Positions 32,817 to 44,052 of a DNA stretch of 64,000 nucleotides are shown here, one piece after another; the stretch's first letter is position 1, and each line of letters starts with the position of its first letter. This DNA is from Catonia carolina (lineage: Eukaryota > Arthropoda > Insecta > Hemiptera > Achilidae): assembly GCA_035578175.1 (NCBI GenBank), contig JAQMRL010000008.1:11948463-12012462 (forward strand), given 5' to 3'. The notes beneath the pieces are model-generated. The model worked only from the letters and a program-made list of their open reading frames with translations, was not told where the DNA came from and did no database searches. The translations under genes were made by a program, and so were the position numbers.

Positions 32817-33003
32817 TGCTTAACTAATACTTAGCGAATTGAAGTCGTACATTGAACGTGAGATTTCTAAAATTGATGAGCAAACATTATGAAAAGTGCC
32901 TATAAATATTACGAAACATATGTACTTCAAAAAGGGGGGGGGCTCGTCCCAGACCACACAGAGCGTGCCCATAAAACTGCGGTTTTTAGCTATAGTCCAG
33001 CCT

Positions 33004-33324
33004 CTCTTAGTTTGCTCCTAATGTAAACAAATAATGACGTCATTGAGCATGCGCACATTATATCAAAATGTGTACACGCTGATTAAAAAGTAACAACAAA
33101 ATACTTTCAAAAGTATTGAAATAGAAAATACTTTTAAAAGTATTTTTCTTAATGAAATTGTTAGACCTACATCATATCATGACTGATGTTTTTAGTACTT
33201 TAAGTAGTTATAATTTAAAAAAATAGTTAACTTAATAGGAATACGACATCCGTAAAGTCGCGGACTCTAGCGTGCACCTTGTAGTACGTGGCTTTTGTTT
33301 GTTGACAGTAGGAGCAAACTAAGA
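33004..33324. mobile_element. MITE with about 30-bp TIRs
   Basis: TCTTAGTTTGCTCCTAATGT at the left is the near-exact reverse complement of ACAGTAGGAGCAAACTAAGA at the right. About 320 bp, non-coding. The minisatellite at 33341 begins directly beyond its right end. Confidence 0.7.
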
Positions 33325-33340
33325 ACAGTTCAACTGTACT

Positions 33341-34004
33341 CTATAAGAATAAGAATGTACCCTGTAAGAATAAGAGATGTACCCTATAAGAATAAGAATG
33401 GACCCTATAAGAATAAGAGATGTACCCTATAAGAATAAGAATAAGAATGTACCCTATAAGAATAAGAGATGTACCCTATAAGAATAAAAGATGTACCCTA
33501 TAAGAATAAAAATAAGAATGTACCCTATAAGAATAAAAGATGTACCCTATAAGAATAAGAATAAGAATGTACCCTATAAGAATAAGAGATGTACCCTATA
33601 AGAATAAGAATGTACCTATAAGAATAAGAATGTACCCTATAAGAATAAGAGATGTACCCTATAAGAATAAGAATAAGAATGTACCCTATAAGAATAAGAG
33701 ATGTACCCTATAAGAATAAGAGATGTACCCTATAAGAATAAGAATGTACCCTATAAGAATAAAAGATGTACCCTATAAGAATAAGAGATGTACCCTATAA
33801 GAATAAGAATAAGAATGTACCCTATAAGAATAAGAATGTACCCTATAAGAATAAGAATGTACCCTATAAGAATAAGAATGTACCCTATAAGAATAAGAGA
33901 TGTACCCTATAAGAATAAGAATGTACCCTATAAGAATAAGAATACTATAAGAATAAGAATGTACCCTATAAGAATAAGAGTTGTACCCTATAAGAATAAG
34001 AGTC
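33341..34004. repeat. minisatellite TGTACCCTATAAGAATAAGA
   Basis: Some 30 tandem units of about 17-23 bp built from TGTACCCTATAAGAATAAG plus variable AGA, AGAA or AATAAGAA spacers. Higher-order pairs occur. Its open frame of 102 codons is an array artefact. Confidence 0.95.
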
Positions 34005-34563
34005 TTGCCTGCTTTCGAGGTAATGGGCGCTGCCCTAGCACCTCCCGTGTGCTATTCGTAGTATACGGTTGTACGCAGTACATCCATGTGTGGTAGAGCC
34101 ACGTGCACAAAGCATTAGCTGCGTAACGAGCTCGACGGCGACTCGTCCAATGTTTACACGAGTACTGAGGGGAGTGGTGCGCCCTGCGGACGTGACCGCA
34201 TCCACTCATTTGCGTTAGCCTCTCAGGGGTTGTGGGTTCGCCTGCTAGGTAGCATTCTGCAGCCAATAAGCTGCTTAAATTCCTCCGGAATGGGCGTGGT
34301 GGGCAGAGAAGTGAACAGATAAATACCCGTGTACTTCATTAATACAATATTTTTGCATTACATACATGTCATCTAAAAACGAGTCATCCGTTTTGAACCA
34401 CCCTATGTTTCAGTACACTGCTACGTACTTAATAAATTAACGGAAATAACTTACCATTACGATAATTAATGCGTAACAAATGAAAGTACATGGAGAGGGC
34501 AGTTTGCTAAAACAAAATTGTTTCTTAAATTATGTTTTGAAATTTTCCTTTTTAAAAAACAAA
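34005..34563. other. GC-richer single-copy-looking segment
   Basis: 34005-34330 is clearly richer in G+C than its surroundings. The two overlapping open frames (to 34096 on plus, 33988-34266 on minus) have no recognisable domain. GACGAGTCATCC...GAACCACCCTATG near 34380-34408 resembles the end of a Tc1-type element, but no partner was found. Confidence 0.4.
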
Positions 34564-35535
34564 TCTGGTGTGAAACACTCACACAACTTTCTCTTGCCAA
34601 TGTAAATAATTAACAATAAACCTAATAATAGTAATAAAACATTAGAAATAAACAAAAAACTAACCTCAATAAACATAACCTAATTTTAATCATGAGTTAG
34701 AGATGCAAAATAAAAATCAACCTCAGTTTAGCTTTAAAATACGGAAAAATCACTCTTGCACACTAAACTACTCTCTGTAGAGAAAAATGTTCTAAATAAA
34801 AGTTGTAGATCTTTTAATAATTTTCTATAAATTTGATTATATAAACTTTTGTCATAAAATGCATACTAAGGCCGAAATCTTTAAAAAATCTACTTTTCAC
34901 ACGTTTTCGTGAGAAAAAACAGAAAATCGCTAATTACCGCTAAACTATACGTTATACAAAACAATGTTTGAAATAAAAGTTGTAGAATTTTAAATTTTCT
35001 ACATTTTTTATTATATAAATTGTTAAGCTATAATACATATTAAAGCCAAAATCTTACAAAAAACACTTTTTTACGTGAAAACAGTCTCACCAAGAATTTC
35101 AGCAAACATGGCGCCTACCCTATCTTGTAGAGAATAAAAAATTGAGTAAATTAGGCGATTTTAAAAAATATCGTAGTAAAGTTTTTGAGAAAATCGCAAA
35201 AAAGTGAAAAATTATACGAATAAAAACTACTACTTCCGGTTGACTAATTTTGATGAAAATGTTCGTATCGGGTCCGGTAGTGGTACGTAACTTGAGTTTC
35301 AAGTTTCAAGTTCGTACAGTGTTCCGTTCTTGAGATATTTTGTACACACACACACACGCGCGCGCGCGCGCGCGCACACACACACACACACGGACACACA
35401 GACCAATCGCAAAAAACATGTTTTTTGGGTTCAGAGGGTCTGAAAACGTGTAGATCCGATAAAAACCCAATTCCGAAAAATCGACATGAACACAATACTT
35501 TTCTTCCTATTTATTCATATAGGCAAGAGAAAGTA
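34564..35535 (-). mobile_element. family H, full length
   Basis: Reverse. Intact right hairpin. The microsatellite has a long GCGCGCGCGCGCGCGCGC core between AC tracts (35342-35402). The left-end hairpin is shortened. Confidence 0.92.
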
Positions 35536-35631
35536 ATAAAATAAGTTTTTTTTAATTTATGTTGTTTTAAACGGATGTTCGGAACATTTTTGAAAAAATT
35601 GTAGAACAAAAATCTCAAAATTGATTATTTT

Positions 35632-36599
35632 TACTTTCTCTTGCCTATATAAATACGAGTATATAGGAAGGAAAGTATTGTTTTCATGTCGATTTTTCGA
35701 AATCGAGTTTTCACCGGATCTATACGTTTTCAGACCCCCTGAACCCAAAAAACATGTTTTTAGCGATTGGTCTGTGTGTGTGTGTGTGTGTGTGGTGTGT
35801 GTGTGTGTGTGTGTGCGCGTGTGCGCGTGTGTGTGTGAGAACAGAATATCTCAAGAACGGAACATCGTACAAACTTGAAACTTAAAACTTAAGTTACATA
35901 CCACTACCGGACCCGGCACGAACATTTTCATCAAAATCGGTCAACCGGAAGTAGTAGTTTATTCGTATAATTTTTCACTTTTTTGCGACTTTCTCAAAAA
36001 CTGGTCCTACGATTTTTTTAAAAATCGCCTGGTTTACTCAATTTTTTATTCTCTACAAGATAGGGTAGGCGCCATGTTTGCTGAAATTCTGCGTGAGGCT
36101 GTTTTTACGTAAAAACATATTCTTTTTAAGATTGCGGCTTTAATATACATTTTATCGCAAAACGTTATATAATAAAAGTTGTAGAGAATGTAAAATTCTA
36201 CAACATTTATTTCAAACATTTTTTTGTAGAACGCTTAGTTTAGCGGTAATTAGCAATTTTCTGTTTTTTTCTCACGAAAACGTGTGAAAAATCTATTTTT
36301 TTAAGATTTCGGCCTTAGAATGCATTTTACGACAAAAGTGTATATAATAAAATGTATAGGAAATTAAGGGATCTACAACTTTTATTTTAAGCATTTTTTT
36401 GTACAGTGCCTAGTATAGCGAGAATGAGCGATTTTCCGTATTTTTAAGCTAAACTGAGGTCGATTTTATTTTTGCGTATTTCACTAATGTTTTTTGAGGT
36501 TAGTTTTTTGTTCATTTCTAATGTTTTAATACTAATATTAGGTTTATTGTTAATTATTTGCATTGGCAAGAGAAAGTTGTGTGAGTGTTTCACACCAGA
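35632..36599 (+). mobile_element. family H, full length
   Basis: Forward. GT/GC microsatellite at about 35772-35840. Both modules and the right end are intact. It lies 96 bp from, and in opposite orientation to, the copy ending at 35535, so the two form a left-end-to-left-end pair. Confidence 0.92.
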
Positions 36600-36623
36600 T
36601 TTTTTTGAGTTGCTTGGTTTTGT

Positions 36624-36628
<5 letters not shown>

Positions 36629-36692
<64 letters not shown>

Positions 36693-36726
36693 TGCGTGCG
36701 TGCGTGCGTGTGTGTGTGTACGTGCA

Positions 36727-36758
<32 letters not shown>

Positions 36759-36776
36759 TGTGTGGGTGTGTGTGTG

Positions 36777-36810
<34 letters not shown>
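36629..36810. repeat. compound (TG)n/(TGCG)n microsatellite, 182 bp
   Basis: Begins 30 bp beyond a family-H right end, so it is not the internal tract of that copy. (TG)n, then (TGCG)n with TACG interruptions, then (TG)n again. The long Cys-Val/Cys-Ala frames are artefacts. Confidence 0.95.
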
Positions 36811-38171
36811 AAAAGTATAGACTGTGTTAGTTCAATTTTAGTACGGTATTGGGGTTAGTCCGTTCCTTCACAGCCTCCTCCTTTAGGATTTCGCGTTAAA
36901 AATGAAAGTTGTAAATGACCAATTCAAATAAGTTTGAGTTGTTGTTGGTCAGTTAAAGTAGCCGGAGGGTAATTGGATTTGAAATTCCTTCCAGTCTTGG
37001 AATAAGACGAGAAAGAATCGATATTTGGTTTGAAACAGGAGAGGAGGTGTAACCGAGTTGGTATTGGGAATGATGGTGATTACCCATGGGTATTGGGAGA
37101 GTCCCATTTCAACACGTCCCTACCGTGGGTCAGAAAATTCTTATTGTACTTTCCCTAACCGTATAGTCAACTCGTTTTCTCAATTCTTCTTTCTTGCTGT
37201 TCGTTTCTTTCCTTATCCCACAAATTCGTCTGTCTCTTTCTCTCAGTTTGTCTGGTGATGCATTGGTTTGAGAAGTTGAAATAGAAATAAAAGAAGAAGA
37301 AGAATAAGTACTATCTTGGGGAACATTTTGTTAGTTTAAAATTGATACGATCTGCCGTATGTGATCTACTGTAGACTTGTTTTATTAGAGCAATCGTTTC
37401 AAAAAAGGTCTGCGTCGTGTTCCTTGGTTCATTTATCCACGCCAACCTTGTATATTTTCCTTGTATATTTTGTATATTTTTGTATATTTTGCCTCTACAT
37501 GTATATTTTCTAATGTTCTTTTCTCTTTTAAGGAATTTTTAATTTTATAATATAATTAAATCATCAGTGGGAGGGAAGCAATACGATCTGAGAATAATTC
37601 GATATTATATGATTGTGTTTAACAAAAATTACGTAGCATATATTTCTTAACTTTTTGCAGATTATTGAGTGATATAACGCCAACAATCGTTCCCACAGTT
37701 CGTTTTGCGGATATAATAGCATGTGGTTTTGAATGATTATGTCGTTTATCACAGTGACACATCGCTTTAGACTTTCCAACGTGATTGTTGCTACTTTGAG
37801 TAGTGTACAGTGAGGTCTGCTTTAGTTTTTAATAGCTCTTTTCAAAGCTATTATAATTTTTCAGATCATTTGATAGCCTAAAAATTCAAATAATGCCACG
37901 CAAGCATAAAACAAAAAATGTTGTTTACAAAGAAGTTCTATAAAAACAAATTTACACTTTTGTGCGGGTTTTCCCGCACATGTTCACCTAGTATATTGTG
38001 ACAATATCGAAGAAAGCATGGTTCGCGTAATTTCTAGAATCTCATTCATGAAAATAGTAAAGAAAGGATAATAGAAAGAAAAAGTAACAATGGGGTAGCT
38101 ATTAAAGGGATATCTGTTCATAAAAATTATTTAATAATATAACTGCGCTATTGTGTAGGATAAAAGGTCGG
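36811..38171. other. unannotated AT-rich DNA
   Basis: No gene recognised; open frames are at most 71 codons. Contains a short TTGTATATTTT tandem at about 37449-37510 and a perfect hairpin TGTGCGGG-TTTT-CCCGCACA at 37961-37980. Confidence 0.45.
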
Positions 38172-38180
38172 GTATTGTTG

Positions 38181-39673
38181 TGTTACCCCTTGCTTGCAAC
38201 AAGTAAAATAGTTGTCTCCAAAAGCAAATGGTCATGAGGTAACGATAAAAAGTAGGTTGTGACACCAAGGAAGAAATAAAACATAAATTAAAGTTCAAAA
38301 ATATCACAAATTTAATTAATTATTAAATGAATAAATTTAAGTATAAATGGGAATAAATCACCAGTTTCGTAACCATAATAAATTGTATAAGAATAAGTAT
38401 TAGCTAAATTTCCAAAAAAAATTATAAAAATTAACCCCAAAAGTTAATGACTCTGCTTGGGCAACTATTAATAATAATTGCATAAAGAGTTAATTGTGCA
38501 TTTTCAAAAATATAAATGAAAATAAAAATATAAATTATGATATGTTAATTTCAGTTAAATTTTGGTTGTAAGTACAAATTTATTTTAAGTAGTTAAGTAA
38601 TAACTGGCCAGTGAATTAATAATTAAGTAACCAAATTTTTGGTATATATATATATATACTTGGATTTTGATTTGGATGCATCCTCAAATTGTACTAAATA
38701 AAATAATTTGGTGTTATTATAAAAGATTTTTCAATGATTTGCTCTATTGAATCTACAAAAATATTTAAACTAAGAAATAATACTTTTATACTTTTTTTTA
38801 AAAGACATTTTAAGCAATTTCGGATAAAATTTATTAAGTATTGAGACGGCAAGGTGGTTTAAAAGTTAAAAAATTTAAAGTCCAAAAAAAATCACAATAA
38901 AGTACTAGATTCAACCATGTAAACTAGATTGAACTAGTGCAGGAAAATTTCTTGTAGAAACCAAACACTAAGTAGCAGGAAAGTTCATTAAAAATTTTTT
39001 TTTAGATGTCCCATAAATTCCAGGTGTTAAATTAATTAAATAGAATCCTACCTTGCTTGTCCTGGTTAGAATTAAACAATGTTTTACTTATCAGACTATA
39101 GCCATATTGATTAGTAATTTCTTAGCTTGATTAGGTGTCGAGACCACTGCATACATTTTCAGGACTGAGTACGATTCATTTGAATAAGCTTTGTAAATTT
39201 AAAAAAAACTCCATAACAGGATGTTTGGCGATAGGTTGACCATAATTTAACCATAATTTGACTTGATTTTAATACTTGAATTTTGTTTTACATAATACTT
39301 GAGTTTGTTTTACATAATACTGGAGTTTGTTTTACATAATACTGGAGCCATAATACTTGAGCCCTTAAAAAGGGAAGAAGAAATCTCAAAACATTTTTAA
39401 ATAAAATAAATAATAATTCAATGTAAGATTACATGATTGCAAAATAGATACATCTCAACTGCATCACGGTACGAAAACGACAAAACGAAAAACGCTTACC
39501 GCAAGCCAATCGGGGGTAGTCATGACGTCACCAACTTAGTAGTACATGCTGAAAGTCACGTACACACTTTTACGAGGAGTGCATTTCCCATCCGATAGAA
39601 AGAGCCAGTAGAACAAAAGCGCCAAAATATAAAAATAAGCAAAACAATGTAACTCTTGACAAAAGACGTTACA
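38181..39673 (-). repeat. LTR of LTR-A, low-coordinate copy (3' LTR on the inferred strand)
   Basis: 1,493 bp, ends TGTTACC...GTTACA on this strand (TGTAAC...GGTAACA in reverse). By eye it differs from the other LTR only by one base in a T run near 39003. Contains a (TA)n tract at 38643-38657 and three ACATAATACT direct repeats near 39290-39345. Confidence 0.92.
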
Positions 39674-41726
39674 GACTCCCCCCGCCAAGAACAAACAAAA
39701 CCTGAAAACAGGCTTTGTTTGGCCAAGCCAAGGGGAAAGACGACGTTGACAATCAAAGGAATTACGACAATAACCAAAATCGTTGTTTAAATAGCATCGA
39801 CAAAACCAAAAAAAATTTTGAGTGCGCCAGAACCACCGCCCCTCCACTACTGTCCACCCAGCTAAGGGAAGAAGCAGGGAGACCCGGAAGCACTGACGAC
39901 CCACGAGAGCAGGAATCGGAAATGTCCGCCCAACTAAGGGAAGACACCCCGAAACCTCCCTCCGAGAAGCAGCATCGGAGGTACCCACCCAACTAAGGGG
40001 AGGCACCGCGACACCCCTCTCCGAGAAGCAGTGCTCAAGGAAACCGCCCAACAAAGGGAAGCACCTTAAGCACCCCTCTCCACAAAGCGATGGTACCGGA
40101 AGTTGTCGCCCATACAACAACCCCGATACCACCTAAAAGCAAAGTCAAAACGAGAAAACCCCGAAACCAAAACAAAACAAAAAACCAATTTGTCAACGAC
40201 AACTAATGGCACTAAGGCACAGAAAGAGACGCCGAAGCGTAAACAGGGTTCGAGGACAAAACCTCGAAACACCTGAGAGTGGGATGCACGAAGCAACAGG
40301 CCCACAACACCGGGAGAAGTTAAGGACGCCTCCCTAACTCGTCCAAAAAAAAAACAACAAGGGTAAAGGGGATACAAGGGTAAGTAAGGGATCAGGAGTC
40401 GGGACACGGACATCCTGAAGGGGAAACACCAAACACCCACGCAGGGTAACAATATCAAAGGGGTTAAGGGGATAAGGGGAGGGTAAGGTTTCGGGAAGGG
40501 GGCAAGAGGAGAAGAAAAGCCGGAAACAGAAAGGTGATCATAAAACTTTCACAAAGATATTAAAAGAAAAACCACAACGCGGCAACAACCGCCGAACCAG
40601 AAGTGGGAAACTCAAAGAAGGTAGCGCCGTGCAACAACTGAAAGAAAACCAGCTGTCTGAAGTCGAGACATCTTAGATGAAAACAAAAGGCCAAATAACA
40701 AAAGCAGGTACTGGTAAGCGAAGGGGACAAGGGAAAATAAGGGGGAAGTCATAAAGACTAATCAAAGGGGAGGTGGGAGGGAGTCACAAGGACTTACAAG
40801 TGGGGGGGGTGTGTTGGTCGACCACAAAGGCCACCAACAAAACAGGGAATTAAAAAAAACAAATTTCGCAAAAGCGACAACACACTTCGCCACCAGACCA
40901 CAAGCCAAGGCAAACGACAGACAGCTGAAAGAAAAGAAATACCAAAACGCAAGACCAAAACAGAAGCAAACACGAGAACCTACCTACAGACACGTCGTCG
41001 AACAACAACACCACCCTTCCACATCAGGCGTGATGTGTTGTACAACCCAAACAAAACAAAAATAAAAAACACATCGTCGTAACACAGTAACTTAAAAACG
41101 ATGAACTACTCAAAAGGCAAGTCAAAACAACAGAACCAAAAACGTTTTAACAACAATTTAAGTAGTCAGCACAAAAGAAAAGATCAACAAGACTAAAAAT
41201 CTGCGACTCCAAAAACTGCAACATCAAAAACATTAGCGATACTCAGAAATAAACAGCAAATACCACAAGTATCGCTAACATCAAACAACAAAGAAAAAGC
41301 ACAAGTAAAAAATTTTGACAACACCAAAAGAAAACAGCTACAATAAAACAATATAACAACTCCAGACTGCAATTACAAAACATGACCAAAAATCACAACC
41401 GAAACAGGCTCAAACTAGAGATTGCCCATCATCAAACAGACGATGCACACCGCTGCTAGCTGAAGCCATGACTGTCCCCCAAAAAAAATTTAAAAAGAAA
41501 AACAGACGTCGCAAAATTGACACAATTTATAAATACTAGTACAGTTAAAATTTTCCATTTGTATCACAACCAGCACAAAAGAATTAAGATAAAACTGGAC
41601 CACTTCAGTAAAAAAAAACAAATTAAATAAACACATTCTGAATCAAGCAAAATATTTTCAGAATGGCCTCAAAACAACGACTACTGCTATACTTATGGAA
41701 CAACCACGTTCTGCTCGACCAACTTA
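39674..41726 (-). other. LTR-A internal region, non-coding
   Basis: Strongly T-poor on the plus strand. At 39850-40080 there is a degenerate repeat built on CCCAACTAAGGGAAG...CCGAGAAGCAG, with period about 60-70 bp. The longest frames (198, 130 and 93 codons) are low complexity, cross the repeats or the LTR, and show no retroviral-type domain. Next to the high-coordinate LTR, the minus strand reads TTGGTCGAGCAGAACGTGG a few bases inside, a candidate primer-binding site; its tRNA was not identified. Confidence 0.6.
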
Positions 41727-43220
41727 TGTTACCCCTTGCTTGCAACAAGTAAAATAGTTGTCTCCAAAAGCAAATGGTCATGAGGTAACGATAAAAAGTA
41801 GGTTGTGACACCAAGGAAGAAATAAAACATAAATTAAAGTTCAAAAATATCACAAATTTAATTAATTATTAAATGAATAAATTTAAGTATAAATGGGAAT
41901 AAATCACCAGTTTCGTAACCATAATAAATTGTATAAGAATAAGTATTAGCTAAATTTCCAAAAAAAATTATAAAAATTAACCCCAAAAGTTAATGACTCT
42001 GCTTGGGCAACTATTAATAATAATTGCATAAAGAGTTAATTGTGCATTTTCAAAAATATAAATGAAAATAAAAATATAAATTATGATATGTTAATTTCAG
42101 TTAAATTTTGGTTGTAAGTACAAATTTATTTTAAGTAGTTAAGTAATAACTGGCCAGTGAATTAATAATTAAGTAACCAAATTTTTGGTATATATATATA
42201 TATACTTGGATTTTGATTTGGATGCATCCTCAAATTGTACTAAATAAAATAATTTGGTGTTATTATAAAAGATTTTTCAATGATTTGCTCTATTGAATCT
42301 ACAAAAATATTTAAACTAAGAAATAATACTTTTATACTTTTTTTTAAAAGACATTTTAAGCAATTTCGGATAAAATTTATTAAGTATTGAGACGGCAAGG
42401 TGGTTTAAAAGTTAAAAAATTTAAAGTCCAAAAAAAATCACAATAAAGTACTAGATTCAACCATGTAAACTAGATTGAACTAGTGCAGGAAAATTTCTTG
42501 TAGAAACCAAACACTAAGTAGCAGGAAAGTTCATTAAAAATTTTTTTTTTAGATGTCCCATAAATTCCAGGTGTTAAATTAATTAAATAGAATCCTACCT
42601 TGCTTGTCCTGGTTAGAATTAAACAATGTTTTACTTATCAGACTATAGCCATATTGATTAGTAATTTCTTAGCTTGATTAGGTGTCGAGACCACTGCATA
42701 CATTTTCAGGACTGAGTACGATTCATTTGAATAAGCTTTGTAAATTTAAAAAAAACTCCATAACAGGATGTTTGGCGATAGGTTGACCATAATTTAACCA
42801 TAATTTGACTTGATTTTAATACTTGAATTTTGTTTTACATAATACTTGAGTTTGTTTTACATAATACTGGAGTTTGTTTTACATAATACTGGAGCCATAA
42901 TACTTGAGCCCTTAAAAAGGGAAGAAGAAATCTCAAAACATTTTTAAATAAAATAAATAATAATTCAATGTAAGATTACATGATTGCAAAATAGATACAT
43001 CTCAACTGCATCACGGTACGAAAACGACAAAACGAAAAACGCTTACCGCAAGCCAATCGGGGGTAGTCATGACGTCACCAACTTAGTAGTACATGCTGAA
43101 AGTCACGTACACACTTTTACGAGGAGTGCATTTCCCATCCGATAGAAAGAGCCAGTAGAACAAAAGCGCCAAAATATAAAAATAAGCAAAACAATGTAAC
43201 TCTTGACAAAAGACGTTACA
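41727..43220 (-). repeat. LTR of LTR-A, high-coordinate copy (5' LTR on the inferred strand)
   Basis: 1,494 bp, essentially identical to 38181-39673. Near-zero LTR divergence implies recent insertion or recent gene conversion. Confidence 0.92.
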
Positions 43221-43313
43221 GTTGTACAACTATTTAGGAAAGGGCCGGTTGTTTACGTTTTCTATTTACAATAATTGACTTGTTTACAATAGATTTTTCT
43301 AGCACTCATTTAT

Positions 43314-43623
43314 TTTTAATTCCTAATATGTGTACGTTGCAATCTGTTCAATTCAGAACAATAAGCAACCCCGTGACCCAATGAGATGAGAATGATACGT
43401 ATGACGTGTAAATGAGGTGTAGTCTTGTACAGACTCAGGTCGACCATTCCTGAGAGAGTATGGTTAATTGAACCCCAACCATCAAAGTACACCGGTAACC
43501 ACTGTCTAGCATTCAAATCCGTATAAAAGTAACTACCTTTACTAGGATTTGAACCAGGAACCTTCGTCTCCGAAAATCAGCTGTTTAACAGCTGATTTTG
43601 GCGACGACTGTACCTCTAGACCA
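43314..43623 (-). mobile_element. SINE-D (tRNA-headed), with 10-bp target duplication
   Basis: Reverse. The tRNA-like head has box A TTGGTCTAGAGG and box B GGTTCAAATCC, separated by a 10-bp stem hairpin AAATCAGCTG/CAGCTGATTT. The body is about 220 bp, with tail AATTAAAAA. Flanked by ACTCATTTAT at 43304-43313 and 43624-43633. A 66-codon reverse frame inside it is also present in the second copy but is simply part of the SINE body. Confidence 0.9.
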
Positions 43624-44052
43624 ACTCATTTATAAAGGGGTTTTTTTTGTACCTTACTATTTGTTTGGTGTTTTTCGGGAAGGTTCTTTGATTCACTATA
43701 AAAGAGACCCCTGAGTGTGGTCAGCAGTTGGTATTCGTTTGATCTTTGACGAGTGGCTACGGGCGTTATTCAGAGGTTAACGGTTCCGAGCATTGTGTTG
43801 GTCAACGATTGTTATACTGTCTTTGTTCGTGTGTGTATTTGAAAAGTTAATGTGATCTGTATGAAATTCAGTTTTTGTGTATTCAGTTTCATTTTGTATG
43901 TGTATTCTAGAAAATTGATTGTAAGTAGTGCTAAGTAAATTATTAAGTTATTTATTGTTTATTATTTATTATAAGTAAATTATTAAGTTAGTTATTGTAT
44001 TACTTCCTTATAATTAGTTTGTTGTTTATTTTGTAAATCTTTGAGTGTAATA

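Larger units (their letters stand above)
38181..43220 (-). mobile_element. non-autonomous LTR retrotransposon (LTR-A), 5.04 kb
   Basis: Two LTRs of about 1.49 kb bound a 2,053-bp internal region. A 4-bp target duplication GTTG lies at 38177-38180 and 43221-43224. Orientation is inferred as minus: GGCGGGGGGAGTC, a polypurine tract, directly precedes the LTR start TGTAACG on that strand, and no polypurine tract exists at the other junction. No gag, protease, RT or integrase motif was seen in any frame, so proteins must come from elsewhere. The TSD length suits a Gypsy-type integrase. Strand and clade are inferences. Confidence 0.85.

Noticed and set aside
33788..34096. A 102-codon frame of MYPIRIR-type repeats
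   Set aside because: It is the translation of the 20-bp minisatellite.
37961..37980. Hairpin considered as a bacterial-type terminator
   Set aside because: The context is an insect-like nuclear genome with no bacterial gene nearby and no T tract directly downstream.
39536..40458. Minus-strand frames of 198 and 130 codons in LTR-A, considered as gag
   Set aside because: The 198-codon frame runs into the LTR, both cross a degenerate tandem repeat, and neither shows a zinc knuckle, capsid or protease motif.
38181..43220. Plus-strand orientation for LTR-A
   Set aside because: On the plus strand there is no polypurine tract before 41727 and no TGG-type primer site after 39673, whereas the minus strand has GGCGGGGGGAG at the expected place. 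The conclusion remains an inference.
43316..43516. A 66-codon reverse frame also found at 48375-48566, considered as a conserved small protein
   Set aside because: The similarity comes from the two copies of SINE-D. Nothing suggests selection on the protein.
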